A stretch of 64,000 nucleotides of DNA, from NCBI RefSeq assembly GCF_000411975.1, contig NZ_ASXG01000148.1, positions 1 to 64,000 on the forward strand. The letters run 5' to 3'. The notes beneath the pieces were generated by a model that searched no databases, was not told the DNA's origin, and saw nothing but the letters and a program-made list of their open reading frames with translations. How positions within the stretch are numbered: position 1 is the first letter of the stretch; each line of letters begins with the position of its first letter. The position numbers and the translations under genes are program-made. The stretch is from Amycolatopsis orientalis DSM 43388 (GTDB lineage: Bacteria; Actinomycetota; Actinomycetes; Mycobacteriales; Pseudonocardiaceae). Shown here piece by piece: positions 8,057 to 17,001 of the stretch.

Positions 8057-9244
8057 ATGACGAAACACAGTCCAGCGCAATCCGGTCCCGGCCGCGGGGG
8101 AAGCGGTGTGTCGGTGGCCGGCGCGGCCGAGACCCCCTACACGCGGCATGCTCCCGCCGGGACGACGACCGCGGGGCTTCTGGCGCGCGCGGTGCTGACC
8201 GCGGTGCGCGGCGCGGGCTTCGGACTCCGCGACGTCGACGGTCTGGGAGTAGCCAGCTTCACCCTCGGCCATGACCACGCCATCGACCTCGGGTGGCGGA
8301 TGGGGCTGAGGCTCGGCTGGCTGATGCAGGACACCAACGGTGGCGCCTCCGCAGGCGGCCTGCTGCAGCACGCGGTGCGCGCGATCCAGGCCGGCGACGC
8401 TTCGGTGATCGTGCTCGTCGCCGGCGACCACATGGACAAAGCGGCACACGAAACGCTGGTGCGGAGTTACAACTCGGCGACCGCCGACCATCTCACCCCG
8501 CTGCCGATGTCCGGGCCGAACGCGTTGTTCGCGATGCTCACGTCGCGGCAGATGGACCAGCTGGGCTTGACCCGGGAAGACTACGGACGGCTCGTCGTCG
8601 CGCAGCGGCGCTGGGCGGAACGCAATCCCGGTGCGGTGTACCGGGATCCGTTGACGCTGGAGGACTATCTCGCCGCGCCGCCCGTCGCGGACCCGCTGCA
8701 CCGCTACGACTGCGTTCCTCCGGTCAGCGGAGCGAACGCGGTGGTCGTCGCGGCGGACGACCGGTGGGGCAACACTCCCCGTGCGCGCGTCCTGTCGGTC
8801 ACCGCGTCGTACAACTCCGACGACCAGCTGGGCTCCGGGCTGCACACCGGATTGGTCCACTGCGCGCCCCAGGCTTGGGACCGGGCCGGGGTCGGACCAG
8901 CGGACCTGGACGTCGTCAGCTGTTACGACGACTACCCGGCGGTCGTCCTCGCCCAGTTGCGCGATCTCGGCGTCATCCCCGCCGGCGCCGACGTGCCGGG
9001 CTTCCTCCGGGAGCTCGCGCAGGACCGGACGGTACCGGTGAACACCTCGGGCGGTCAGCTGTCGGCCGGGCAGGCCGGCGCCGGGGGAGGGATGCACGGA
9101 TTGGTGGAAGTAGTCCGGCAGCTCACCGGAGAGGCCGGCCAGCGGCAGGTGCGGGCGCGGCTGGGCGCGGTGAGCGGGTACGGCATGGTGCTGTACCGGC
9201 ACGGCGCCTGCGCCAACGTGACGGTATTGGAGGCAGCGGCGTGA
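8057..9244 (+). CDS. Thiolase-like protein lacking the nucleophilic Cys (Ltp2/retro-aldolase-like)
   Basis: A 395-aa thiolase-fold protein of the SCP-x/lipid-transfer group. At the place of the thiolase nucleophile the sequence reads DTNGGASAGG (about 92-101), with Ala/Ser instead of Cys, so ordinary thiolysis is unlikely. A CYDDYP segment near residue 290 and GGQLSAGQAGAGGGMHG near the end are retained. In steroid degradation, thiolase-like Ltp2 proteins without the Cys work with DUF35 partners as acyl-CoA retro-aldolases. The next gene here is such a DUF35 protein, joined by a GTGA overlap. I infer an aldolase acting on a beta-hydroxyacyl-CoA. The start at 8057 has GGAAGGA upstream; the ThDP gene ends 22 bases before. 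Confidence 0.8.
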   Translation: MTKHSPAQSGPGRGGSGVSVAGAAETPYTRHAPAGTTTAGLLARAVLTAVRGAGFGLRDVDGLGVASFTLGHDHAIDLGWRMGLRLGWLMQDTNGGASAGGLLQHAVRAIQAGDASVIVLVAGDHMDKAAHETLVRSYNSATADHLTPLPMSGPNALFAMLTSRQMDQLGLTREDYGRLVVAQRRWAERNPGAVYRDPLTLEDYLAAPPVADPLHRYDCVPPVSGANAVVVAADDRWGNTPRARVLSVTASYNSDDQLGSGLHTGLVHCAPQAWDRAGVGPADLDVVSCYDDYPAVVLAQLRDLGVIPAGADVPGFLRELAQDRTVPVNTSGGQLSAGQAGAGGGMHGLVEVVRQLTGEAGQRQVRARLGAVSGYGMVLYRHGACANVTVLEAAA

Positions 9245-9576
9245 TCATGGTGCAGCGATGCCGGAACTGCGGGCGGCGTTACTTCCCCGCTCGATTGCTC
9301 TGCGCGGAGTGCGACGACATGGACTTCACGACGGTCGAACTCGCCCGTGCGCGCGTGGAAACGTCCACAGTGGTGCACGTCGGGCAGGCCGCCCGCCTGG
9401 TGACACTGGCCGACGACGACCTGGTGCTGATCGGGGCGCTGCACGGAGAAGCCGAACCCGGCGACCACGTGCCGCTGCACTCCCGGCCCGTTCCCGGCGA
9501 CGGCCCGATCGCCGTGGTGCCCGGAACGGAACCGGCCTCGCCCGAGCACGCTCTCCGGAAGGAGTCCTCCCGATGA
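9241..9576 (+). CDS. DUF35 / OB-fold zinc-ribbon protein, partner of the thiolase-like protein
   Basis: A 111-aa protein. An N-terminal rubredoxin-like zinc ribbon has Cys7, Cys10, Cys21 and Cys24 (CRNC and CAEC), followed by a beta-rich OB-fold region. This is the standard architecture of DUF35 acyl-CoA-binding partners of thiolase-like proteins. The GTG start overlaps the stop of the thiolase-like gene (GTGA), and its own TGA overlaps the ATG of the ligase (ATGA). Such coupling implies equimolar synthesis and a complex. The usual role is to bind the acyl-CoA and complete the active site of the aldolase or thiolase. Confidence 0.85.
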   Translation: MIMVQRCRNCGRRYFPARLLCAECDDMDFTTVELARARVETSTVVHVGQAARLVTLADDDLVLIGALHGEAEPGDHVPLHSRPVPGDGPIAVVPGTEPASPEHALRKESSR

Positions 9577-11174
9577 CCGACGTGCCCGCCACCGCGGACC
9601 GGCCGCTCAGCCGCGCTACTGTGCCGGCCATGCTCGCGGATCGGGCCGCCACGGGAGCCGATCGCCCGCTGCTTGTCGTCGGCGAGCGTTCGTTCACGGC
9701 GGCGCAGGTCCGTGACCGCGTCGCACGGGCAGCGGCCGCACTGCGAGCCCGCGGCGTGCAGCCCGGCGACCGCGTGCTGCTGTTTTCCGGAAACCGTGTG
9801 GAACTGCTCGACCTGATCCTCGGCTGCGCCTGGGCCGGCGCGATCGCGGTGCCGGTCAACACCGCGTGGAAAGGGCAGCAACTGCACCATGCCCTGGCCA
9901 ACTCCGGCGCCCGCTTGCTCGCGGCGGAAGCGGAACTGGCCGAGAGGCTGTCGGACCTGCCCGACGTCGCGGAAGTCCAGGAAGTCTGGATCATCGACGG
10001 CGATCCCCCGGCGCTTCCCGTGCGGGCCGCGCGCCTGCCGGATTACGCCAGCGAGTCGCATCCGGTCGAGCCCGCGCACCCGGTTCGTCCCGGCGACACC
10101 GCCGCGCTCCTGTACACCTCCGGCACCACCGGGGTGTCCAAAGGCGTGCTGTGTCCCCACGCCCAGTTCTACTGGTGGGGGTTCAACGTCAGCCGTCAGC
10201 TGGGAATCACGCCGGACGACGTGCTCTTCACCTGCCTGCCGCTCTTTCACACCAACGCGCTCAACGCGTTCAGCCAAGCCCTCGTCAGCGGCGCGACTTA
10301 CGTGCTGGGAGACCGGTTTTCGGCCTCCCGATACTGGTCGCAGGCGGCGGCCCGCGGCGCGACGGTCGGCTACCTTCTCGGCGCGATGGTCTCCATCCTG
10401 GCCGGGCGACCCCCGTCGGCGGACGACCGCGCGCATCGAATGCGCATCGCGCTTTCCCCGGCGACGCCCGCGTCCCTGCTGGCCGAATTCCGTTCGCGAT
10501 TCGGCGTAACGCTGCTCGACGGATGGGGTTCCACCGAGACGAACGCGGTTTTCGCGAGCACGCCCGCCGAACAGCGGCCGGGGTACTGCGGCCGGCTGCA
10601 GCCCGGGTTCCAGGCCCGCGTCGTCGACGAGCTTGGGGCGGAGGTCCCGCCGTCCGTGCCGGGCGAACTGCTGATCCGCAGCACCCAGCCCTACGCGTTC
10701 GCGACCGGGTACTACCGGATGCCGGACAAAACCGCCGAGGCTTGGACCGACCTGTGGTTCCACACCGGAGACCGGGTCGTCGTCGAGGAGAACGGCTGGA
10801 TGCGCTTCGTGGACCGGATCAAGGACGTGATCCGGCGGCGGGGAGAGAACATCTCCTCGGCCGAGGTCGAAGACGTCCTGCGGCAACATCCGAGCGTTCG
10901 CGACGCCGCGGTGTGGGCGGTCGATTCCGAACTCGGCGAGGACGACGTCATGGCGGGACTGATCCTCGAACCCGGGACCGCACCGGCCTACCCGGACATC
11001 GTCCGGTTCTGCGAGCCGAGACTGGCTTACTTCGCGGTCCCGCGGTACTTCATCCGCCTCGATGAATTCCCGGTCACGGAGAACGGAAAGGTCCGCAAGG
11101 CCGACCTGAGGCGGCTCGGTCCGGCGGCCGCCGAGTGGGACCTGGAAGCCGCCGGTTACCGCCTCCAGCGGTGA
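9573..11174 (+). CDS. AMP-dependent acyl-CoA synthetase/ligase
   Basis: A 533-aa ANL-superfamily ligase. The AMP-binding P-loop is LLYTSGTTGVSKGV. The YxST-like motif appears as GWGSTETN, the ATP ribose-binding Asp is in WFHTGDR, and the hinge/C-terminal core is DRIKDVIRRRGENIS, with the catalytic Lys in ENGKVRKADL. It activates a carboxylic acid to its CoA thioester. Its position downstream of the thiolase-like/DUF35 pair suggests it makes the CoA ester that they cleave. The ATG overlaps the DUF35 stop by 4 bases, with GGAAGGAG upstream. Substrate is unresolved; an aryl, alicyclic or medium-chain acid is plausible. Confidence 0.88.
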   Translation: MTDVPATADRPLSRATVPAMLADRAATGADRPLLVVGERSFTAAQVRDRVARAAAALRARGVQPGDRVLLFSGNRVELLDLILGCAWAGAIAVPVNTAWKGQQLHHALANSGARLLAAEAELAERLSDLPDVAEVQEVWIIDGDPPALPVRAARLPDYASESHPVEPAHPVRPGDTAALLYTSGTTGVSKGVLCPHAQFYWWGFNVSRQLGITPDDVLFTCLPLFHTNALNAFSQALVSGATYVLGDRFSASRYWSQAAARGATVGYLLGAMVSILAGRPPSADDRAHRMRIALSPATPASLLAEFRSRFGVTLLDGWGSTETNAVFASTPAEQRPGYCGRLQPGFQARVVDELGAEVPPSVPGELLIRSTQPYAFATGYYRMPDKTAEAWTDLWFHTGDRVVVEENGWMRFVDRIKDVIRRRGENISSAEVEDVLRQHPSVRDAAVWAVDSELGEDDVMAGLILEPGTAPAYPDIVRFCEPRLAYFAVPRYFIRLDEFPVTENGKVRKADLRRLGPAAAEWDLEAAGYRLQR

Positions 11175-11660
11175 GAGCGGCCGCGAAGGGGTTGCGATCT
11201 CGAAGACCCGTGTTCGCGGGGAGCGTTCGCCGCCGAGGACTCGATCGCCGTGATCGGGCCGGGCGTGCACCTGTTGAACGCGCACACCGGCAAGGGACAG
11301 CAGTTAGATTCGGTGGGTGTCCCGGGCTTCGAGGGCTTTCGCATTCCCGACGGTCGGGCTGAGTCAGAGCCGGAATTGCGCGAAGAGCTTCACGTGGGTC
11401 TGGTGATGCTGTCTCACGCTCGGCACGGCGTGGTGCTCAGCGGAGCCGCCGAGCGGCTCTCCGAGCGCGGCAAGCCGTACCAACCTGACGTGAGCAGGCG
11501 GTAGGACCGGGCGACCTCAACGCGCCCCCTGCAGCGCAGGAACTGGAAGTCCACATCAGCGCCACACGTTGCCGCTGGGCGAGCCGTCACACCTCGCCCG
11601 AAGGTGCCCGGGTGAGGATGGGAGCGGAGAAAACGGGGCAGCGCGGGGCTGGTCGCCATA
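11175..11660. other. Non-coding or decayed stretch
   Basis: About 490 bases without a recognisable gene. A rightward open frame to 11504 with a possible GTG or ATG start near 11250 would encode about 84 residues (containing PGFEGFRIPDG and HGVVLSGAAERLSERG). It has no convincing ribosome site, and I do not recognise it. The stretch leads directly into a muconolactone isomerase pseudogene, so decay of a neighbouring gene is a reasonable explanation. Confidence 0.4.
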
Positions 11661-11951
11661 GTGACGTTCGGCCATTCGTTCGCTCTCATGGACGTAAGCC
11701 TGCCGCCCGGTCTGGATCCGGCGGAGCGTGACGACATGATCGCGCGGGAGGAGGCCCACAGCTAGAAGCTGTTATGGGAGGGCAAGAGGCCGCACCTGTG
11801 GCGGATCGCGGGCTAGCACGCCAACTTCTCCGTCCTCGACCTCGCCGACCACGACGAGCTGCACGCGCTGCTGTCTGGGCTGCCGCTGTTCCCGTACATG
11901 GACATCGCGGTCGTGCCGCTGGTAGTGCACCCGTCGAAGATCGGCGGCTGA
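11661..11951 (+). pseudogene. catC: Muconolactone delta-isomerase pseudogene (catC-like), two internal stops
   Basis: The frame reads MDVSLPPGLDPAERDDMIA from 11688, then the conserved blocks RPHLWRIAG, FSVLDLADHDELHALLSGLP and LFPYMDIAVVPL, ending HPSKIGG and TGA at 11949-11951. These are the signature blocks of the about 95-aa muconolactone isomerase of the catechol branch of the beta-ketoadipate pathway. Two in-frame TAG codons at 11763-11765 and 11814-11816 break the frame; intact relatives usually carry Gln and Arg/Gln at those places, so single CAG-to-TAG changes would explain them. A GTG at 11661 is the likely original start. No other cat genes are adjacent. It faces the broken carboxymuconolactone-decarboxylase-like gene. 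Confidence 0.88.
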
Positions 11952-12043
11952 GCCTCCGTCCGCACCCGACAAAAAAGGCGGTGCCGAGTGGCATGGGGTT
12001 CGGCAAGTCGTGATCACGGGCACGGGGTGCGGCAGTGTGCTCG

Positions 12044-12620
12044 TCAGCTCAGCGGGATGTGCGCTTCGATGTCTGGTTTGATCCGGGTGCCGGCGCTGTT
12101 GAGAACTCCGGCCAGCATCGTGTAGTGGCCGGCGAGCATCATCGTCTCGATCGCTCCGGCTGTTCCGTACCGGCCGGAGAGAGAGTCGTCCACTGCGCTT
12201 CGGAGAGTGCGTGATCACGCACCACGAAATCGACGGCTTCCAGGAGTTCGGCATCCGGCCCCGGCCACTCGCCCAGGTCGGCGGTGGTGATCCGGCGGAG
12301 CTCCTCGGCGGAAATCCCGCAGTCCCGGCCGATTTTCGTGTGGTGGGCCCGTTCATAGGGGCTGCGGCAGTGCCAGGAGGTGCGGAGGACGACCAGTTCC
12401 CGTTCGCGGGAGGGGGAGATTCCTTTCGGTGAGGAAGCTGAGGCCGAATGGCTGGCAGCGCACGGCGAGTGCCGGGTGGTGCAGGATCGTGAGGCCGACG
12501 TTCACGGCCCCGCCGGTCACCTCGCCGAGTTGGTCGAGTGCTTCGGGAGCGAGGTGGGGCAGGACGAGGTCGTCGGTGATCCGCGTCGCGTGAGTTGTTC
12601 CCGCAACGGGGTCCTTCCTG
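12044..12620 (-). pseudogene. Carboxymuconolactone decarboxylase / AhpD-family pseudogene, at least two frameshifts
   Basis: Read leftward, three overlapping frames give one recognisable protein. The N-terminal part has VNVGLTILHHPALAVRCQPF. The middle has ELVVLRTSWHCRSPYERAHH and IGRDCGISAEELRRI. The C-terminal part has RYGTAGAIETMMLAGHYTML and ends with IEAHIPLS. This is the order seen in carboxymuconolactone-decarboxylase-family proteins, including the H-x-x-x-(A/G) region. Frame breaks fall near 12405-12420, in a CCCCCTCCC run, and near 12180-12190, in a CTCTCTCT run; both are slippage-prone. A third break near the start is possible. The homologous region ends at the TGA at 12044. Confidence 0.75.
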
Positions 12621-12677
12621 TCGATCGTCGGTTCCGGGCGCCGTCGACCGGTGCGGCCGCGCTGTCGCGGCCACGTT

Positions 12678-14183
12678 TCAAGGGGTTGCGTGGTAAGGAG
12701 GTATCGCCGCGCAGAGGGCGGTCAGGTCGCGGCCGGCGCTGTGGACTGTCGCATCGGGACGGACGACAGCGGCGTGGGCGAAGCCGCGGCGCAACCAGCG
12801 GTGCAGGGCGCTCCCGGGTAGGGCCATCACGAGCACGGCACCGCGTTGTTCGATGTCGGCGCGCTGTGCGGGCGACGGTTCGGCGGTGCTGATGAACGCG
12901 AATCGGCCGGCTGTCACGTCGTCGAGCCGTCGCCCGCCGCCGATCGGTGCGTTGGGGCATTGCCGGCCGGCCAGGGAATGCCGGAGGAGCGGGCGTGCCA
13001 CCAGCGCGGAGCGGTGCAGGGCCGGGGTTGCGGTTTCGAGCACGCGCTTGCGCAGGCCGGGCACGAGGTGCAGGCGCGGTGCGGCGACGCGGCGGAGGAG
13101 GTTGCCGAGTTCGCCGCCTTCGGTCATCGCCGTGCCCATCAGCTTGGCGAGCCGGATCATGGTGGTGGCGTGTGGTTTGCGTTCGGTCTCGTAGCTGGCG
13201 AGGACGGTTTCGGGGAGCGTGCCGTCGAGCACGCCGGCGAGTTTCCAGGCGAGGTTCATGGCGTCGCGCATCCCGGCGCCCATGCCCTGGCCGATGAACG
13301 GCGGGGTGAGGTGGGCGGCGTCGCCGAGGAGGAAGACCCGCCGGTCGCGCCAGCGGTCGGCGACCTGGGCGCGGAAGGTGTATTCGGCGACGCGGACGAT
13401 CTCGAGGCGGTCGGCCGGTGTCTCCCCGGTCCATGGCTTGAGCAGGGGGACCAGTGCGGCCGGTTCGCGGTAGTCGTCTGCTGTTTCGCCGTCTGTCAGC
13501 TGGAATTCCCAGCGGTAGCGGTTCTTTCCGATGCGCATGTAGGTGGCGGCGCGGGTCGGGTCGGAGACCTGGTGCACCCCTTCCCAGGCGTCGAGTTCGG
13601 CGTCGGTGCGGATGTCGGCGACGAGCCAGCGCTGGGTGCACCCGAGGTCGCGCATGACGGCGCCGATCGAGGTCCGGGTCAGGCTGTTCGCTCCGTCGCA
13701 GCCGAGTACGTAACGCGCGAGCACCGAGTCCGGTCGACCGGACTCGGTGAACGCGACCCGCACGCCGCCGACCTCCGGGGCGAGCGAAGTGACCTCGGCG
13801 CCGCCGCGCAGCGTGACCACGCTGTGCCGCTTGAGGCCCGAGCGCAGGAGCGCTTCCAGTTCGGGCTGGTGGAACATGCTGGCCTCGGGGTAGCCGTGCC
13901 TGCCGTGCGCCGCGTCGCGCCGGAACTCCGCGAGCACGCGCATGTCCCGGTCCACGAGCCGCAACCCGTTACAGCGCCAGGAAATCCCCGAGAACTCCGC
14001 GAAGAGGCCGAGCCGGCCGAGGATGCGGCAGATCTCGTCGTCGAGGTGGACGGCGCGGGGCTGGGGGTAGATCGTTTCCCACCGGTCGAGGACGAGGGAC
14101 TCGACGCCGTACTGGGCTAGCAGAGTGGCGGCGGTGAGGCCGGTCGGGCCCGCGCCGACGATGACCACGGGTACCTCGGTCAC
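12678..14183 (-). CDS. FAD-dependent aromatic monooxygenase (MhpA/phenol-hydroxylase-like)
   Basis: A 501-aa class A flavoprotein hydroxylase. The N-terminal FAD-binding GxGxxG is VIVGAGPTGLTAA, the DG motif is CDGANSLTR, and the second FAD motif is FLLGDAAHLTPPFIGQGMGA. Length and motifs match 3-(3-hydroxyphenyl)propionate hydroxylase-like enzymes, which place a second hydroxyl on a phenolic ring with NAD(P)H and O2. The GTG start at 14183 overlaps the stop of the upstream CoA ligase (GTGA). It is the last gene of a four-gene leftward operon with an extradiol dioxygenase and FAH hydrolase, so it probably supplies the catechol for ring cleavage. The specific phenol is unknown. Confidence 0.88.
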   Translation of the reverse strand: MTEVPVVIVGAGPTGLTAATLLAQYGVESLVLDRWETIYPQPRAVHLDDEICRILGRLGLFAEFSGISWRCNGLRLVDRDMRVLAEFRRDAAHGRHGYPEASMFHQPELEALLRSGLKRHSVVTLRGGAEVTSLAPEVGGVRVAFTESGRPDSVLARYVLGCDGANSLTRTSIGAVMRDLGCTQRWLVADIRTDAELDAWEGVHQVSDPTRAATYMRIGKNRYRWEFQLTDGETADDYREPAALVPLLKPWTGETPADRLEIVRVAEYTFRAQVADRWRDRRVFLLGDAAHLTPPFIGQGMGAGMRDAMNLAWKLAGVLDGTLPETVLASYETERKPHATTMIRLAKLMGTAMTEGGELGNLLRRVAAPRLHLVPGLRKRVLETATPALHRSALVARPLLRHSLAGRQCPNAPIGGGRRLDDVTAGRFAFISTAEPSPAQRADIEQRGAVLVMALPGSALHRWLRRGFAHAAVVRPDATVHSAGRDLTALCAAIPPYHATP

Positions 14184-16069
14184 GAGGCACCTGCCAGGCG
14201 CCAGTCGATCGCGTAGCGGCCGAGGACCGCCTTGACCGCCGGCTCGTCGGCGTCGCCCGAAGTCCGCACCACCGCGATGACCGAGCCGTCGTCGATCTCG
14301 GCGTCGACGTCGAGGACGCCGGGCAGGCCGGCCAGCGCTTCGGTGAGCTCGCGCCGGGTGGCGTCGGCGCGCAGCGCGGGTTTGTACGGCTTGCCCAAGT
14401 CGGTGAGCGGCAGGGCATCGAACACCGTGACGGTCTTCGGCGCGGCGGCGGGCTCGGGGACCTGGTCGCGGGCCCAGTCGGCCAGGTCCTGCTCGGCGAC
14501 CGTCGAGCCGGGAGCGAGCGTCACGTAGGCGACGGGGACCTCGCCGGAGTGGGCGTCCGGCCGCCCCACCGCGCCCGCGGCGGTGACCGCGGGATGGGCG
14601 AGCAGGGCGTCCTCGACGATCGCGGGGTCGATGTTGTGGCCACCGCGGATGATGAGGTCTTTGGCGCGGCCGGCGAGGTAGACGAACCCGTCGGGGTCGA
14701 GGCGGGCGAGGTCGCCGGTGTCGAGCCAGCCGTCGACGAGCTTGCCGAGGCCGTCGAGGACGTGGCCGTGCTCGTCCTGGCCGGTGACGTAGCCGGGGAA
14801 CACCGCGGGCCCGCTGATCGCGAGCACGCCGGTGTGGCCGGGCGGGAGGTCTTCCCAGGTGCCGTCCTCGCGGACGCGGACGGTTTTCATCCGCTGGTAG
14901 GGCAACCGCTGGCCGACCGAGCCGGGCCGAGGCGCGTCGGGGAAGCTGCGCGCGCTGGCGCAGGTCGCTTCGGTCAGGCCGTAGCCTTCGACGAGCGTGA
15001 TGCCGGTGCGGGCCTGGAAGTTTTCGCGGACGGCGGCCGGCAGGGGCGAGGCCCCGACCATGGCGAAGCGCAAGCTGCTGATGTCCGCGTCGACCGGGCA
15101 CTGCGCGAGCACCGCGTACACGGTGGGGACCGCGCTCATCGTCGCGATCCGGTGGTGCTCGACGATTTTCCAGAACTCGCCGTAGAGCGGGACGTCGCGA
15201 TAGCCCAGCGGCCCTGCCCATACCGTGGCCTGTCCCCTGAACAGCGGCGTGAGCAGGGTGACGACCAGCGCGTTGACGTGGAACAGCGGCAGCGCGGCGA
15301 AGAGCGTCGCGTTGTCGTCGAGCAGCGAGTTGGCGGCCAGCGTCCAGGCGTCGGCGATCTCGATGGCGTGCGTGTGCGCGGCCAGCTTCGGCGCGCCGGT
15401 GGTGCCGCCGGTCGGGAAGAACGCGGCCAGGTCTTCCGGGCGGGGCGGTTCGCCGATGAACACCGCGGAGTCTTGCCCGGCCGCCAGCTTGCCGAGGTAG
15501 CCGACGCGGATCCCGGGCAGGCTCGGCAGGTCCGGGGCCGGCTCGGCGGCGCCGGTGGGCCGCAGGACCAGGAGGGAGTCGACGTGTCCGTCCTGGGCGA
15601 GGGCGTGTGCGGTTTCCCAGACGGCGGGGGACAGCTCGGGACCGGCGGTGACGAGGACCCGCGCGCCGGATCGGCGGAGGAGCTGGGCGAGGTGCTGGTG
15701 TGAAAGGCCGCCGTTGAGGGGCGCCGCGATCCCGGCGAGCTGCGCGGCGAGGGTGGCGGGCACCAGTTCGGCGGTGTTGGGCGACATCAGCGCGACCGCG
15801 TCGCGTCGGCGGATGCCGATTTCGTGCAGCAGGTTCGCGTATCGGTGGACGTCGCCGAGCAGCCCGGCGAAGGTGCGCTGCTCGGCTTCTCGCCAGCGCG
15901 CGGCGTCCGGCAGCACAGTGAGCGCGGTGCGATCCGGCCAGGTGGCGGCGGCGCGAACCAACAGGGCGTAGGTCGACGCGGGAAGTCCGCGTGCCGCCAG
16001 CGGCACGGCTTCGATTGCGGAGAGGTCGGTGGGGCCGGCGTACTTCGGCCACTGCAGATCCGCGTTCAT
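14180..16069 (-). CDS. Acyl-CoA synthetase (ANL superfamily), long form
   Basis: A 629-aa AMP-forming ligase. The P-loop appears as FFPTGGTTGAPKLAAHTHA, followed by EGYGLTEATCAS, DTGDLARLDPDGF and the A8-like RAKDLIIRGGHNIDP. The C-terminal catalytic Lys lies in LGKPYKPALR. It is about 80 residues longer than usual, with an N-terminal extension and a C-terminal tail containing VDAEIDDGSVIAVV. It resembles acyl-CoA synthetases found beside aromatic catabolic genes. Its ATG at 16069 overlaps the FAH-gene stop (ATGA), and its TGA overlaps the monooxygenase start. It may activate the aromatic acid before hydroxylation, or the acid released by ring-fission hydrolysis. Confidence 0.85.
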   Translation of the reverse strand: MNADLQWPKYAGPTDLSAIEAVPLAARGLPASTYALLVRAAATWPDRTALTVLPDAARWREAEQRTFAGLLGDVHRYANLLHEIGIRRRDAVALMSPNTAELVPATLAAQLAGIAAPLNGGLSHQHLAQLLRRSGARVLVTAGPELSPAVWETAHALAQDGHVDSLLVLRPTGAAEPAPDLPSLPGIRVGYLGKLAAGQDSAVFIGEPPRPEDLAAFFPTGGTTGAPKLAAHTHAIEIADAWTLAANSLLDDNATLFAALPLFHVNALVVTLLTPLFRGQATVWAGPLGYRDVPLYGEFWKIVEHHRIATMSAVPTVYAVLAQCPVDADISSLRFAMVGASPLPAAVRENFQARTGITLVEGYGLTEATCASARSFPDAPRPGSVGQRLPYQRMKTVRVREDGTWEDLPPGHTGVLAISGPAVFPGYVTGQDEHGHVLDGLGKLVDGWLDTGDLARLDPDGFVYLAGRAKDLIIRGGHNIDPAIVEDALLAHPAVTAAGAVGRPDAHSGEVPVAYVTLAPGSTVAEQDLADWARDQVPEPAAAPKTVTVFDALPLTDLGKPYKPALRADATRRELTEALAGLPGVLDVDAEIDDGSVIAVVRTSGDADEPAVKAVLGRYAIDWRLAGAS

Positions 16070-17001
16070 CGGGCATGCCTCACCGTCGTGCGCTGGGTGC
16101 CCAGATCGATCGCGCCATCGTCGGTGGCCACTCCGGCCTCCATGACGTCGCCGTCCTGGAGGTACCGGGGATTTCGTGCCTGGCCGCGGAAAAACAGCTT
16201 CCACTTGAGTGCCGGCGGCAGGAGCGAGCCGATGATCTCCACCGGTTTCGGCGGGGCGGACAACGCCGTGCCCACGGGGGTGCCGGTCAGGACGAGGTCG
16301 CCCGGGTCCAGCCGCTGGAAGCGGGCCAGCGCCCGGAGGGCCTCGGCGGGACGGTGGATCATGTCGGCGACCGTCCGGTCCTGCCGGGTTTCGCCGTTGA
16401 CGCTCAGTCTCAGCCGCAGGTCGGCGAATCGCTTGAGCTCGTCGGCGTCGAGCAGGACCAGCGCGGGTCCGGTGGGGGTGAACGTCGGGTAGGACTTGGC
16501 CTCGTAGAACTGGGTCTGGGGCAGCTGGATGTCCCGCGCGGAGACGTCGTTGGCCACCACCAGTCCCGCGACGTACTGCGAGAGGTCGTCGCCGATCTCG
16601 GTGCCGACCGGGATTTCCGTGCCGATGACGAGGCCGATCTCGACTTCGTAGTCCAGGAGCCGCACGTGGGCGGGCCGCACCACGTCGTCGTGCGGGCCGC
16701 TGATCGAGCCGGACGACTTGCGGAAGAACGTCAGCGGCACGGTGTCCGGGTTCCCGCCGGTGTCCTCGACGTGCGAGGCGAAGTTGGTCATCTGGGCGAC
16801 CACTCGGCACGGGGCGGTGACCGGCGAGACGAGCTCAAGCGTCTCCACGCCGACCGCGCGGCCGCTGGCCGCCGCCGCGTCGAGAGCTTTCCGGTCGGCC
16901 AGCAGTTGTGCGGTGGTCGCGGCCCGGGTGGCCACTCTGGCCGCTCCGGCGGGGGTAGCGACCCACCAGGCGTCGGCGGTACGGAGGACGGAAATGCTCA
17001 T
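16066..17001 (-). CDS. Fumarylacetoacetate hydrolase family protein
   Basis: A 311-aa FAH-family enzyme. Metal ligands are visible as DYEVEIGLVIG (the ExE pair), then VVANDVSARDIQ and FYEAKSYPTFTPTGP. DLVLTGTPVGTAL is the conserved C-terminal block. These enzymes hydrolyse or decarboxylate ring-fission dienoates using Mg or Mn. It lies between the extradiol dioxygenase and CoA ligase genes, with ATGA overlaps on both sides, so it is very likely the hydrolase acting on the meta-cleavage product. An alternative role as 2-oxo-hept-3-ene-dioate hydratase or isomerase cannot be excluded. Confidence 0.88.
   Translation of the reverse strand: MSISVLRTADAWWVATPAGAARVATRAATTAQLLADRKALDAAAASGRAVGVETLELVSPVTAPCRVVAQMTNFASHVEDTGGNPDTVPLTFFRKSSGSISGPHDDVVRPAHVRLLDYEVEIGLVIGTEIPVGTEIGDDLSQYVAGLVVANDVSARDIQLPQTQFYEAKSYPTFTPTGPALVLLDADELKRFADLRLRLSVNGETRQDRTVADMIHRPAEALRALARFQRLDPGDLVLTGTPVGTALSAPPKPVEIIGSLLPPALKWKLFFRGQARNPRYLQDGDVMEAGVATDDGAIDLGTQRTTVRHAR

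Noticed and set aside
11250..11504. Possible 84-aa gene after the acyl-CoA ligase
   Set aside because: No ribosome site, no recognisable family, and it sits in a decayed region; kept only as an unassigned stretch.
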